In this document: positions 32,801-41,584 of the stretch, piece after piece
Layout of the letters: each line of letters begins with the position of its first letter
Position numbering within the stretch: position 1 is the stretch's first letter
From: Gnetum montanum
Lineage: Eukaryota; Streptophyta; Gnetopsida; Gnetales; Gnetaceae
DNA: 47,806 bases
Assembly (NCBI GenBank): GCA_015680685.1
Contig: MNCI01030691.1
Location: 90,512 to 138,317 of the forward strand
Direction: 5' to 3'
Translations under genes and position numbers: made by a program
Notes under the pieces: model-generated
Database searches by the model: none
What the model saw: only the letters and a program-made list of their open reading frames with translations
Told to the model about the DNA's origin: nothing

Positions 32801-32896
32801 TTGTTGTTTTCTCAAAGTAAATTGGCAAGTAGTTGGTTGACTAGGGGTAGGAGTATGAGTTCTTTGTTGAGATACTCCATAAGAAAAGTCACTCAT
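26849..32896 (-). CDS. gag-pol: Gag-Pol polyprotein, Tat-like, with RNase H before and after RT
   Basis: One open frame of 2015 residues, so gag and pol are fused. Gag core ~60-210 (KTKATHWFLMLP); zinc-knuckle-like CX2HX4HX4C at 375-388; retropepsin with active-site string LMDSSA, Asp603, where the usual glycine is serine; an additional RNase H at ~845-970 (RVDGASSKKGCGAG) with Asp851, Glu889, Asp913 and Asn963 in place of the fourth Asp; RT ~1140-1320 with FLDGYSGYNQI and YLDD at 1289-1292; the ordinary Ty3 RNase H at ~1430-1550, first catalytic Asp replaced by Phe1438; integrase with His1658, His1662, Cys1693, Cys1696 and catalytic Asp1725, Asp1786, Glu1822 (DD35E). The C-terminus has an integrase tail but no chromodomain. 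The first ATG was taken; Met48 (MASHQPP) is an alternative. The product would copy and integrate the element. Absence of stops suggests recent activity; catalytic substitutions leave competence open. Confidence 0.93.
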   Translation of the reverse strand: MSDFSYGVSQQRTHTPTPSQPTTCQFTLRKQQALLFPSSIPKKPRTKMASHQPPTPLVRNPFNFHNYHDIPKSLQNINLFFDPTTPTNDARQHIQCFETLLGIHNIIHNEVACRVFVTTFKTKATHWFLMLPNASINTWQKFKNKFLNQFDKFTSPAIASSNFTSLRKLPGENVRDYNLRFLHQLAYVTNEIPPQPDGILNFYLSTIDPFFAYAIKSDPNIMEIQGAMSKAVELEQITLMNSIQTQFGMMSVSNPMQSNPLLPSFQTSNVMPQVVSPFQSTQPLSNYSQGPMSSSFLPSNTGLNDDESKALIQSIINPNGTSNSVEPPTQTQNQMTQILTSLQKLSNEVVELKRNNSKSPIQPEKPSASINDDYCRLHNTRQHSEKTCPQFMALYGDNTQGQQNGKTPIMVLDVPHETENEEVSSLEQVMVGDPNPHNTRYRKISDIMNTAQQQTRNNFYTPPKKRVPIQNNVNNQSRPSQIIAPQQPNPPSVLRRVPSQQEAKDEPKNYDLVEDLKRVKANISMYDLLHFKKMKEVIRDIVHIPIAQREKSTIPERQVHFAESRNTLPVQNVDNSMSSKKDHPPFLTTLIILGKNAHNCLMDSSAIVSVMPLDICNTLGAQMIPQTKSVIQLDGSSIPVVGLLKGEKVQLKQYPTFTCYMDILVVDMTPTYGVLLSRTFGAKFGGFFMSDFSELLIPVKEKSEYMIIPREPFYKQVVTTFDQQTVSQGNQNNNHFVGVVELGLGEYSLNDDIDQATYINPFAYTCSTQYYQAFREYEKVYEDIFPYHQHYGKTFLFGDPPPLGNDTDISEILTNEILEDEPKFDDDHCYLDQRANFSDFTNLNTWILRVDGASSKKGCGAGIMLIPPGEAPILKAINFTQPMTNNMVEYEAVIHGIKLAKHYDLSKLKIYSDSQLIVNQANGLFDDKDITMKAYKAYVLELIKEFERVTIEHVPREENYIPNALAQMATTLDVPFKHNAWDSEIIIEKVKSYSIPDNISSFQVFVDDDHICKFLFSEGEFNDQGDTSKDVVFLNKISPETAVREALFDDLYTKAPDLSKNNNWQTLAQTETIQVQKGGKQYPVKIGACLHPDERQSFVDLLHEFNDVLAWTYKDLRTFNPLVMTHTIPLRSETKPFRQKLRPVNPKIEILMKAKIDKLLESKIIYPVRHSCWISNLVPVRKRTGELRLCIDFRNLNTSCIKDNYPLPLMEELLQIVNGAQMYSFLDGYSGYNQILVNKKDQYKTAFTTKWGTFQFAKMPFGLINAGSTFQRAMDKTFEGLIRKCIIIYLDDLTVFSKDRGMHLRDLRNVFMRCRQFGITLNAKKSIFGVQSGKFLGHIVTKEGIAIDPERVNAILEVPYPLSKTDLRAFFGKINFVRRFIPIYAELVRPLNDMLKKDSNMHWTNDRKNVFLAIKEAIIDAPILASPWYENDFYLYAFSSDVTAAAILTQDINDQGERPIAFMSAPLKDAELRYSPVEKQLYAVIKALKKFRYYLLNSKVFVIVPDPTTIALAKLQDPSEKRAKWVMKLQEFDIQWKVAKLVRGTGLAKLIAKASTSENCDASIDKESIPLHILSINEENDIPFAPNRLYDPWYGDIKFYLTFHRCPSDLPRYKRKLLISKCSKFALISGELFRKNFQGIYLKCLNQEQANNAVKQLHNEGHIGYRSLVHKIVRAGYYWPTMINDAYNLVKTCVQCQIFKGKESKSSAPLQPIIETRPFAQWALDFIGVINPLSTTLHKFILTATDYCTRWLEARATKTASSREVIRFLENDIISRYGYPYALVVDNGPAFISIEFTNWARDHNIIVKAVTEYYPQGNGLAESSNKIILDGIKKLVAQNPRTWHEQLKWAVWADRIRYKESIKTTPYDLVYGQEPILPINLQIPTYQFFLDYLPTNEHLISRACDILNLELKRVKAIENMCGHQQIVKRWFDKKYAAKNFQVGDLVLKRDRASGQTGPQTKFSPMWSGPFQIVDITAPNVFKIADLQGYRLNRNFNAFHLKHFYSGTPRGHLVDS

Positions 32897-33261
32897 AAAA
32901 TGAAAAATAACAGAAAATGTAAAATGTTAATAAACTGTGAAAATTAAAAAAAATGAAAAAAAAACATTTCAATGCTATATTTTCTATTTTTAAAAAATTT
33001 TTAAAAGTAAAATTGAAATTGCAAAACTTAAGAAAAGTAAATTAAAAGTAAAATAATTTAAATCACCTCAATTAAATTTCAGAAAAATAAATTAAAAAGG
33101 ATTGCTAAAATATAAATTGGAGATTTGAAAATGAAACTAAAATAGAGCAATAAAACTGAAAATAGGGAGGCAAAAATAAAATAAATAGTAAAAGAAATGA
33201 CAATAAATTTTATTTTTTTTAAAGAAACATAAAAGGAAAATAAAGAAAAGGTTGAGAAACT
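32897..33261 (-). other. Tat-like element leader
   Basis: About 365 bases between primer site and the polyprotein start, very A/T-rich with A runs and no ORF. It is the untranslated leader expected to hold packaging signals; none can be identified by eye. Confidence 0.6.
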
Positions 33262-33279
33262 ACCCTCCTTTTAGCACCA
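33262..33279 (-). other. Putative primer-binding site of the Tat-like element
   Basis: The minus strand reads TGGTGCTAAAAGGAGGGT, starting six bases after the LTR end (CA). TGG matches a CCA tRNA tail; the matching tRNA was not identified. Confidence 0.45.
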
Positions 33280-33285
33280 AAAAGG

Positions 33286-34811
33286 TGTTGATGTGCAAAT
33301 TGTCGACATGCCGCCAACACCTGTGAAAACTCGTTTTAGGAGACTATCACCTATGGCACCTCCCGTATGGGTACGGAAACCCGGGAGTAGTCTTAGCTAG
33401 AAAGGGCCATGTGACAATAATAATAATAATAATATTTTAAGCAAAATATTAAAAAAAACTTAAATTTGATTTTATGAAAATTCTATTAAATCTTGAACAA
33501 CCTTGTAAATTAATTAAAAATCAAAATTAAATATTTGTGTGGTTTTTGAGTAAAATAAATGACAAACAAAAGACATTCAAATTAAAATTAAAATTTATTT
33601 GGTGTTCTTAACAGAAGGAAAAGATTCAGCCTTAAACGTCCTAGAAAAGGCCCTGAACACTGCCCTTTCTCCAGATTTGCGCCCTGAGAAACTTCCTCTA
33701 CACCTTCAGATCTGCACCTCCCAGAAACCCTCCCCTCTTTCAATCTATCCTCCCAAGAAAATGCGTAGATCCAAGTGCTCGGCCTTGGTGAGCAGATCCG
33801 CAGAAGCACAGATTTGAACTAATGCAAGGACACTAGCAAGCAAGGCGGTCATTGAATCTAAGAAACCGGATAAAAAAAATCGATAAAAGTAGAGGTGAAT
33901 ATTCAGATATGAAACATTAAAGGGGAAACATTAAACCAGAACAACAACAGATTCCAAAACCAACAACAAATAGAAATGGCAGAACACGAGAGAGAGAGAG
34001 CCTCCCACACCTCTGGGTCCCCCTTCTTCTCCCTTGTCCACAAACCCAGCTCTCCCTTTTATAGCGGTGCTGCGAGAAAACCCTAACCCTAAACCGCCAC
34101 CCAAAATAAAAAACACAAGAAAATAAGCCTTAAGTTTATATTTTATTTTTCTTTTTAAAAGGCACATTGGTAGGTCCTCATTTCTTTTATTTTTAAATTT
34201 TTTAGTGGTGGGTGATGTCCTGTTGCTCATGATTTGTTATGTATTAATTTATTTTTCTTTTAACCCGGATTCCTTTTCTGTTTTGTGTTTTATGGGTTTA
34301 GACTTGTCTTTGGTTCTTCTCGATTTTAACTACTTGTGCCCTGAACTCTACCAAACGTATGAATAATTCGGACTCTTAACAGTTTTAAATTTTTGGTGAC
34401 TTTTCCTTGGTAGTTCACTTGGGAATTCTTGCCACCTAAATACCATTGTCTATATATTTTAAGCTCCAGCATTGCTATTGGTGCTGTAAGAACCACTGCT
34501 ACCCAGGGGCTAACATGTATTTTTGGAATTATGAATAGAAGTTGGAACGGAGAGAACCTGCAAAGGTGTTGAAATCCATGGGACAAATAGGTAATTTGAT
34601 TTTATCCTATGCATGTATTCCTTCTTGACTATTTCCATGTGAAACAGGAATTTCAATATGTAGGCGAGGGAGAGTGCAATGAGGAAAAACAAAGACAAAA
34701 TCCATATGGTGACATGAATGACCTCTGTTGCTTATCAAACTACTATTTTTTTAATGGTGGTCACTGTTGATCAAGGCCCTATGCCTAGCATGGGTGAGGT
34801 TGGCCTCAACA
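33286..34811 (-). repeat. Tat-like element 5' LTR
   Basis: The plus strand starts TGTTGATG and ends CCTCAACA, collinear with 23994-25562. The minus-strand TATA box (CTATAAAAGGGAG) is near 34055-34068. It lacks two short segments found in the 3' LTR. Confidence 0.95.
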
Positions 34812-34816
34812 ATATC
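34812..34816. repeat. Target-site duplication, right copy (ATATC)
   Basis: ATATC after the 5' LTR outer end; identical to 23989-23993. Confidence 0.93.
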
Positions 34817-35590
34817 ATAGGCTCTTAGTAGGTTCCATGCAAAGTGTTCTACTTCTAAGATTAGTTGTCAGCCACTAGGTGCCCTCCTTCTTTGTGGCTG
34901 CTACGTACAAGCACATTTGAATTTTAGATATATCAACATAGTGACTGCATGCTTTTATAGATTCACTATTAACAATCCATAGTTTCTACACACAATTACA
35001 TCCTATCTCACTATATGTGATGCATAGAACTTTCTTCCTCTCAATCTTTCTAAATGCATTTTCTTTAGAAATTTCGAGGGAAAGATCTTGAACCTCAAAT
35101 CGTGCATCAATAGTGCTCAACCAAGCCCTTCCCATGATGATTGGAAAGTCCCCCTTACAATTTTCCACTTAGATCAATAGGAAATTAGCTAGATAGGATC
35201 ATCCACAAATAGTGGTTACAATGTCCTCCACTAGTCCTAAGGAAACAATGATGGACTAATAAGCGAACTCAAGATGGATGTTGCTCTTCTTAAGTGGAGG
35301 CAAGTTCTAGGAGTTATACATCTCATGGGAAATGGAAGGCTCATTGCTAACAATTTGAATGTAAATAAGAAAACTGCCAAGATTAGATAGTTCCTAGGAA
35401 GGTGGGTAGCTTTTATCTAATCAGTTACCGCATGAGTTAACATAACGATATGCACTTTGGAAGTTATTTGGTTTGAAGGGAACTTGAATGGATTAAATGT
35501 AGAGGGATATGGAGAAGGTTACCAGCTACAAGAGTATGTGAGGGTTTAGTTGGGTCGTTGATAAAAAAAAAGGGATCTTTTTCATGATCT
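34817..35590 (-). pseudogene. B protease remnant
   Basis: The readable part is at 35168-34986: CKGDFPIIMGRAWLSTIDA resembles the LILGRPFLATA block near the C-terminus of Ty3/gypsy retropepsins. The catalytic aspartate region should lie upstream, at about 35250-35500, but is not readable with confidence. The protease would process Gag-Pol. The nested Tat-like element begins less than 200 bases downstream and cuts B between protease and RT. Confidence 0.55.
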
Positions 35591-38019
35591 AGTTTTCAAA
35601 TCACTTGGTTGAGGAGCTAACTATATGTTAACAACCCTTGTTGCATTGAATTGTTGCAGTTGAGGCAAAATTTCTCCTTGCATTGATCAAGCATGCAGTA
35701 ACTAGGTTAAGGCTGGAGGAACATATGTAGAAGCATGAAAAGGGTGATATGGATATGGGATTTTTCCTCTAGTAGATGGAGAATGAGTTCTATAATACAC
35801 TAGAGGTAGTAGTGATTTTGGAAGGTGGCATGAATGGAAGAGTCATGTGGAGAAATAGATTGCTAAACATAGTACCCATATGGATTTGTTTGCCAATAAG
35901 GGTATTGCTACCTTGATGGTGGAATTCCCCATGACTATGGGTGCTACCACTAATAGTATTACGCACATGGTTATGATGGAGCTACACTTGGATGGTATGC
36001 TTGTTGTTGGTGGAACTTCCTAAGATTACCTTGAGGATAAGGTAATCTGTTGGGTGCTTTCTTTCTTAACAATCTAGGATTTAGAGTGTACACCCCCAAC
36101 TCCTACAAGTGTAACATGATAAAGAAACATCCTTTAGGATGTTTGTATTGGTAGATCTCATATCTACCATCATTATCTAATTTTGTCTCCACAATTTTTT
36201 CTACTACAGTAGCTTTGCACTTACCCCTTTGGTAGGCACGTTTAGGTTCTCTCCACCTCTTGTGGTCATGATTACTACTCTGCTCCCTCAATTCTTCTAC
36301 AATTTTTAGAGTAATGTGGAATTTTTAGTCTAATGAATCCCACATTTTATCTACCTTGGCTAAAATTTTAGATAGATTTTTTGATCTACAAGGTCTTTCT
36401 ATTCACCACCTCATCAAATGGTGGCTTCTCCTCACTATCACAAAAGAAGACCTTCCTCTTTCTGATGAAAGGAGTCCCTATTGTATTCTTTTACGCTTTC
36501 TCATTTTCTCAACTCATCTTCTTCCTTCACTAGCTGCTCAATGAGTCTTTGAATTTGATGGGCTCTTATTTCTAACAATAACCCTTGGGCATAGACTTCA
36601 ATAGTTCTCCTCATTTTTGACTAGAGCCCATCTATGATATGGTAAAGTTATTCCTATTGAGAATAACCATGGCTAGGACATCTATGCAACAAAGAATAGT
36701 ATCAATCCATAGCTATGCCCATGGGTTTGTACATCCTTTGTTTCCATCCTTGGATCTACCTCCTCAAGTTGTACACTCAAGAGTATGTCTGATATTTTTC
36801 ATTGAATAGTTTGAGCATTGTACTCCACTATCTAATGGATTCTACTTCTAGAGATTGGTACCAACTCTCTACTTCCTTAATGAGTATCCTTGGGAATATC
36901 TTAAGCTTTTACTAATCAGTCTCCACATTTTGCAAGGTACATGCATCATGAAAGGCCTAAAGATGATTCTATAGATCTAAGTTATATCCCCCATCAAACT
37001 TGGATATATTATTCATGTCTAGCCTCTAGATTTAGCTATCCTTTATGTGCCTTGTAGGAATTCTCATGGCCTCTATGATGTTCAACATTATTTGAGTGGA
37101 AAACAAAGGCTCATCATAATTGTGGCCTCTATGGTGGCCATGGTGCCTAGGAGGTCCTTTGATACCCCTACTTTCATGATGATGGACCTCCTTTGAATGT
37201 CAATGCCCATAATCTTGGCTTTCATAACAGGCCCTATGATCATTTCACTCTTGTTGGTCACCTCCATCATGATTATGTCCTTTGCAGTTACATTTAGAGC
37301 CAAAAGAGGAAGAAGATTATGAAAATGATGAAGAAGGAGGACTAGCATCACCATAGTGCCTACTACCCCTTCTTTAATGGTCATGATCATCATCATGATC
37401 ATCATCATGATTGTGATGCTTATCCTCATCGCTGCCATGATCCTCCTCTCTAGATCCCTTTTGATCATGGGATCCATTCTTGCCAAAGAGAAAATTATGA
37501 ATAGTAGATAGATAGGTTATAGTTTTCGCCCTCTCAGCCAAAGTTAAAGATATGAGTGTCATTGAATGGAGAGCCCTCAAAGAAGAAGGCCTTACCATCT
37601 CTTTTGTATAGCAAGAATGGGGAGTCATTAAACCATTTCCCCTTTGCACTTTCATAATGCTTCTCTTGTTGTTAATCCCTTTTACATTGTGTATTTATGG
37701 AATGATACTCCCTAGCATCACTATCCTACACAACATAATTAAAATGAAGTCCCTATAGACCCAACCTCATAACAGTGCATTGGAGCATCACAAAAATGGA
37801 TTAATTAGGTAGCAACACAATGTTTCCCTCTAGGTTCTACCATTGCATTTGATTATCTTGGTGTAGGATGAAGATGAAGTTGGGAACATACTTATTGAGA
37901 TGAGCATATACCACCCTATATTGGTGGGGCACTTGCTAATCTGTTTGTTCAATTCTTTGCCTATTGGATGTTTACTTGAACTTATATGAAGAATTACTCT
38001 TGTGAGAAGAGGAAGACAT
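35591..38019 (-). pseudogene. gag: B gag pseudogene
   Basis: Starts ATGTCTTCCTCTTC at 38019 on the minus strand, 145 bases after the primer site; a stop comes after about 15 codons. The N-terminal half ends in a His/Asp-rich low-complexity tract (HHNHDDDHDDDHDH, about 37380-37435). The core reads AFHDACTLQNVE, KLKIFPRILIKE, NEKYQTYS and LYHIIDGL between about 36970 and 36630, collinear with the A1 and A2 gag cores. A polar Lys/Glu-rich stretch follows to ~36100. Multiple stops. Homology with A gag supports a common origin. Confidence 0.68.
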
Positions 38020-38163
38020 TTTGGGATTAGAAAGAAAAAAATTAGTGTGCTTTTTTATAATTGTTTTTGTTATTTCTATGTATGATGTGATCTTAGGGTC
38101 TATTCCAACAATGTTAAATGGTTTTCTCTAAGTTCCTAAATGGCGCACATATAAAACAAAAGG

Positions 38164-38181
38164 TCCTCAGCAACAATGCCA
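38164..38181 (-). other. B primer-binding site (tRNA-Asp-like)
   Basis: The minus strand reads TGGCATTGTTGCTGAGGA one base after the LTR end CATCA. Position and sequence parallel the A1 and A2 sites. Confidence 0.65.
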
Positions 38182-38182
38182 A

Positions 38183-38607
38183 TGATGACCAGCAAATACC
38201 CCTCACTCAACCATATGAATCATAACCATTCATGTGTGATCTATTCAAATTCCATAGACCTTAAGTCCTCAAGTAAACTAGTTTCAGGAAGTGAAGTCTA
38301 ATCATTACAATCGTTTTCTTCCCCATTATAGTTGTGAAATGAAAACGTATAATTAAGTGCAATTGAGGCATCTAATTTTTATCATTTTTTATGTCTTATG
38401 TTCTTGGTGCCTAAAATAAATGAATGAAGTAAATTTAATGGATAATTTAATCTAACTAACTAATTAATCCCTAACTAATCCTAACATAAGTATTTAGTCC
38501 CACTTTCGATACACATCCTAAACACATAAAACATTGTTTGGTTACCGAATATTAAGTATCATTGGGATTACCAAGCATCATGCACATGCTCAAATTGGTC
38601 ATACTTA
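38183..38607 (-). repeat. B 5' LTR, truncated at its 5' end
   Basis: The 3' part of the LTR ends GGTCATCA beside the primer site. 38459-38606 matches the B 3' LTR at 18609-18755. The first ~465 bases, with promoter, are missing, and the A2 LTR begins at the break. Confidence 0.7.
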
Positions 38608-39088
38608 TTTCTTTATTATCATTCACTATTCCTGTTATTAAATGCAGAATGAGTACAACTTAATCATGAACATTTTTAAGTGTAACTACTTGGTAACCTA
38701 GTAGTGTATCTCAGAGTGCTTAAGTAATATGTGCTTGGTAATCCCAGAAGTAGTACACGAGGTCCAAGATGTGCATAGATGATTAAGGACAGATGCTCAT
38801 CACACTTAGGCTAGTTTATATTTTTCTTTTTATTGCCTATTAGCTTAAGTCAAGATTATTTTCCATCATCTCTAGGAGTAGCACTAGTTTAGGATCCCAT
38901 CATTTACCTCACTCTGGACTAAATCATACATGACAGAGAAAATACTAGTCTAGGTGGGAAGACAATGAACTATGATCGATGTGTAACTATCTAGATACCA
39001 TAACTAGTCCATCTATGGAGTTCGACCAAATCATTAGTACACGCTCGTATTTGTATGGTTGAGCGTAGGGGTACCTAGCTGCTCATCA
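38608..39088 (+). repeat. A2 5' LTR, truncated
   Basis: Matches the A2 3' LTR from about 46757 to its end and finishes CATCA. The first ~360 bases, including GATATC cluster and TATA box, are missing. Confidence 0.8.
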
Positions 39089-39089
39089 T

Positions 39090-39107
39090 TGGTGCCGTTA
39101 CTAGGGA
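39090..39107 (+). other. A2 primer-binding site (tRNA-Asp-like)
   Basis: TGGTGCCGTTACTAGGGA, one base after the LTR. It is the best match of the three sites to TGGCGCCGTTGCCGGGGA, with 14 of 18 positions shared by eye. Confidence 0.75.
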
Positions 39108-39219
39108 TGGTGCTAGTTATTTAGATTAGTTACATCATCCAAGATTGTTGTAATGAAGCCTTGATGATATATCTTTTAGAAAGAAGTAATTGCAAGTAAG
39201 TCACGCACAATTCACAACA

Positions 39220-41584
39220 ATGTCTATCTCACAAGACCATGATAATGTAACAACTAGTGAGGCAATTCATTGGAGAACCAATGAAATATATGATGATGAA
39301 GATGAATTTTGGAGTACTCAATCTTATTTAGGGGTCTTCTATGTTCATAAACACCCCAAAAATTATCAAGGACTCTTGTCATCCAACTCTAACACCTCTA
39401 GTGAGGAGGGGACATCCCATAGAACGAGGGGGCCCGTAAGGCCTAGGACCTTCTCAATGATTAGTAGGAATTTATCGAGGGATGATTGGGAGACTTGCAA
39501 AAATCATGATGAGTCTTCTAGTTCTTTATCTTCCTCTACTCCTTCAATGTTAGGTCATGACACAGATGACCATCTTTCAAGGGGTCGACATAGAAATAGA
39601 AATTGAGCCCACGGGCAAAGTAAGGAACACCAACATGAACAAAGATAACATTGTCCCGACTCACAAATTCATAGCCTACCTAGTGATGATGAACCCTTGC
39701 TAGCCACTAAGAGCCTAATGCATATACAAGAGGCTATTCAAATATCCCGTAGGCATCACAAGGAAAGTCGTCTACTCAAGCTTGTATTAAATAACTTTTC
39801 CAAGTTTTCAAGAGGCTATGATCTAGATCCGCCACCTCATTTACAAGCCTTCCATGATGCTTGTGTATGAAAAAATATTGATAATGGGTGGTAAAGATTT
39901 CATATCTTTCCTATGACACTTGTTAGCCAAGAAAAAGTATGGTATAGGTCTTTAAAGCCAAAATCAATTTGTAGTTGGCTGACAATGATAGAACTCTTCA
40001 TTGAAAGATATCAGACCTATGCAAGAGTGTTAACCGTGAGAAGAAAAATCCATGAATGGAAACAAGGGTAACATGACCCTTGGACATGGCCTTAGAAAGA
40101 TATTATTCATTATTAAAAAATTACCTAGGCCATGGGTTCTCTAAGGAAGGGTTAATGTATCACATCATGGATGGGCTTCGTAATGAAACAAGGGAGACCG
40201 TAGGGATGTATCCCCAAGTCAACTATATGAGCTACAAACCCACCAATTCTAAGAGATTATCAAGCAAGTAGCAAAAGAAGAAGGAGAAATAGCTAAATGG
40301 GAGAATTTTGAAAGCTCTCAATAAGACCAAAATTGCAAACTAGCAAAGGTCCATGATCATGAAGAGGTGAAATCAACTTACCTCAAGGAGGTGGAATCAT
40401 CTTTTCCAATACTACAATCACTAGATGAAATTAAGGAAAAGATCAATAAGATGATGGAATGGGTACATGAAAAATGCAAAGAATATGCCAACATTATTAG
40501 AGGTGGAACCACCCATGATATCTCTGACAACCAGAGCAAAGAAAGGATGCCAAACTTAGAAATAGGAAAGAACACCATTCATCAAATAGAACGAAGGGTT
40601 GAAGACAATAAGGATTGGAACTCAACTACTAATCATACATATCAATGTAATGTGTGCCTATACAATAATCCCAAATGTAAATGCCTAATCTTTTCACATT
40701 TACATGAGCATTGGGGAGGAATGTTACATCCATATTTCATATAGAAATACCGAGTTCAACCATAGTGGCAAAAACCCCAGTTGTGAGGGAGGTTACCATC
40801 AAACTAGTCACACCCTTCATACCATCTAAATCCAAGCACTTAATATGTTCAACATCCTATTTCCCCAACTATGTCAACATCCTTTATTTCACCACATCGT
40901 TATCATTATCCTGAGTAGTATCAACCCATGTCCTCTCCAACAATATCACCACCTCATGTTCCTTGTACTTCTCCTCACCTTCATTATTCTCATCATTCAC
41001 CTCCTTCTACATCACCACCAGTTATGCCAAAAGGTTTTGCACCATAGCGCCAACCCACAAATGTTACTTATGCTGCTACTATTAATAGTAGTGGAGGTCC
41101 TCCACAACATTGAAAGCGTCCTTTCGTTAGGCATGATGGTAGAAAGAGACAACATGGTTATGGAACCACTACATCCACCAACTTAGCATAAGTCCAGTGC
41201 CATGATGCATCTTCTTCCTCAAACTCAATGCCTCCTATTACCTTATCATGGCCACCAATGAACACTGCAACAACCATGTGACTCAATGAATATAACAACA
41301 TGGGGAGACATATCGATCCTTGCATACCATCTTTTAGTCATGGGTGCCATAGTGGGTCAGCTTCTTATCACATAACCACATCTTATAATCTGCCCCACTA
41401 TGCCTACTTTAATCAAGTGTGTGAACCCCAATTTGGGTACATTCCTACCACCCCATCAAAAGAAACCCAGTGGTTTGGATATGACTAGACCCCAATGTTT
41501 CCAACATGCATGGATCCAAATTTTTCATTTATTAATTCTAGCCATGCTCAAAGGTTTAGTTATGGGGGATATCCTCCATTCTAA
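39220..41584 (+). pseudogene. gag: A2 gag pseudogene
   Basis: ATG at 39220 (MSISQDHDN), open for 129 codons to the TGA at 39604. The Gag core continues in several frames to about 40280: AFHDACV, FPMTLVSQEKVWYRSLKPK, ERYQTYARV, GLMYHIMDGLRNETRE. A linker with KVHDHEE, a cysteine-containing segment (YQCNVCLYNNPKCKC, about 40640-40685), a Ser/Pro/His-rich region and a C-terminus YGGYPPF before TAA at 41582 complete it. At least four frame changes or stops. Compared with A1 the first part is intact, so A2 probably decayed later or less. Role as in the family: particle formation. Confidence 0.75.

Larger units (their letters stand above)
23994..34811 (-). mobile_element. Tat-like Ty3/gypsy LTR retrotransposon, structurally complete
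   Basis: 10,818 bp, bounded by LTRs of 1569 bp (3', at 23994-25562) and 1526 bp (5', at 33286-34811) and by the 5-bp duplication ATATC. On the minus strand: 5' LTR, putative primer site, A-rich leader, one uninterrupted 2015-codon gag-pol frame, ~1.27 kb of 3' non-coding DNA, polypurine tract, 3' LTR. Two RNase H domains, the lack of a chromodomain and a long 3' non-coding region fit the Tat lineage. The LTRs differ by roughly a few percent plus short indels (by eye), so the insertion is much younger than its host element B but not brand new. It interrupts B between protease and RT. Confidence 0.93.
18609..38607 (-). mobile_element. Element B: decayed Athila-like Ty3/gypsy retrotransposon, split by a nested insertion
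   Basis: On the minus strand the order is partial 5' LTR (38607-38183), primer site, gag, protease, [Tat-like element 34811-23994], RT-RNase H-integrase, a purine motif, ~1.9 kb of 3' non-coding sequence, polypurine tract and partial 3' LTR (19226-18609). The RNase H ends in a DHLS string as in Athila, and the primer site is tRNA-Asp-like. Removing the insertion leaves an interior of about 8.1 kb. All coding parts contain stops and frameshifts. The two LTR pieces overlap by only ~147 bases; together they imply an LTR of about 0.9 kb. Termini and gag are related to A1 and A2, making B the visible relative that carried pol. Confidence 0.75.

Noticed and set aside
37088-37486. 132-codon Met/Ile-rich minus-strand frame
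   Set aside because: Composition reflects the ATCATG repeat read in the wrong frame; the frame shifted by one base gives the gag-like His/Asp reading.
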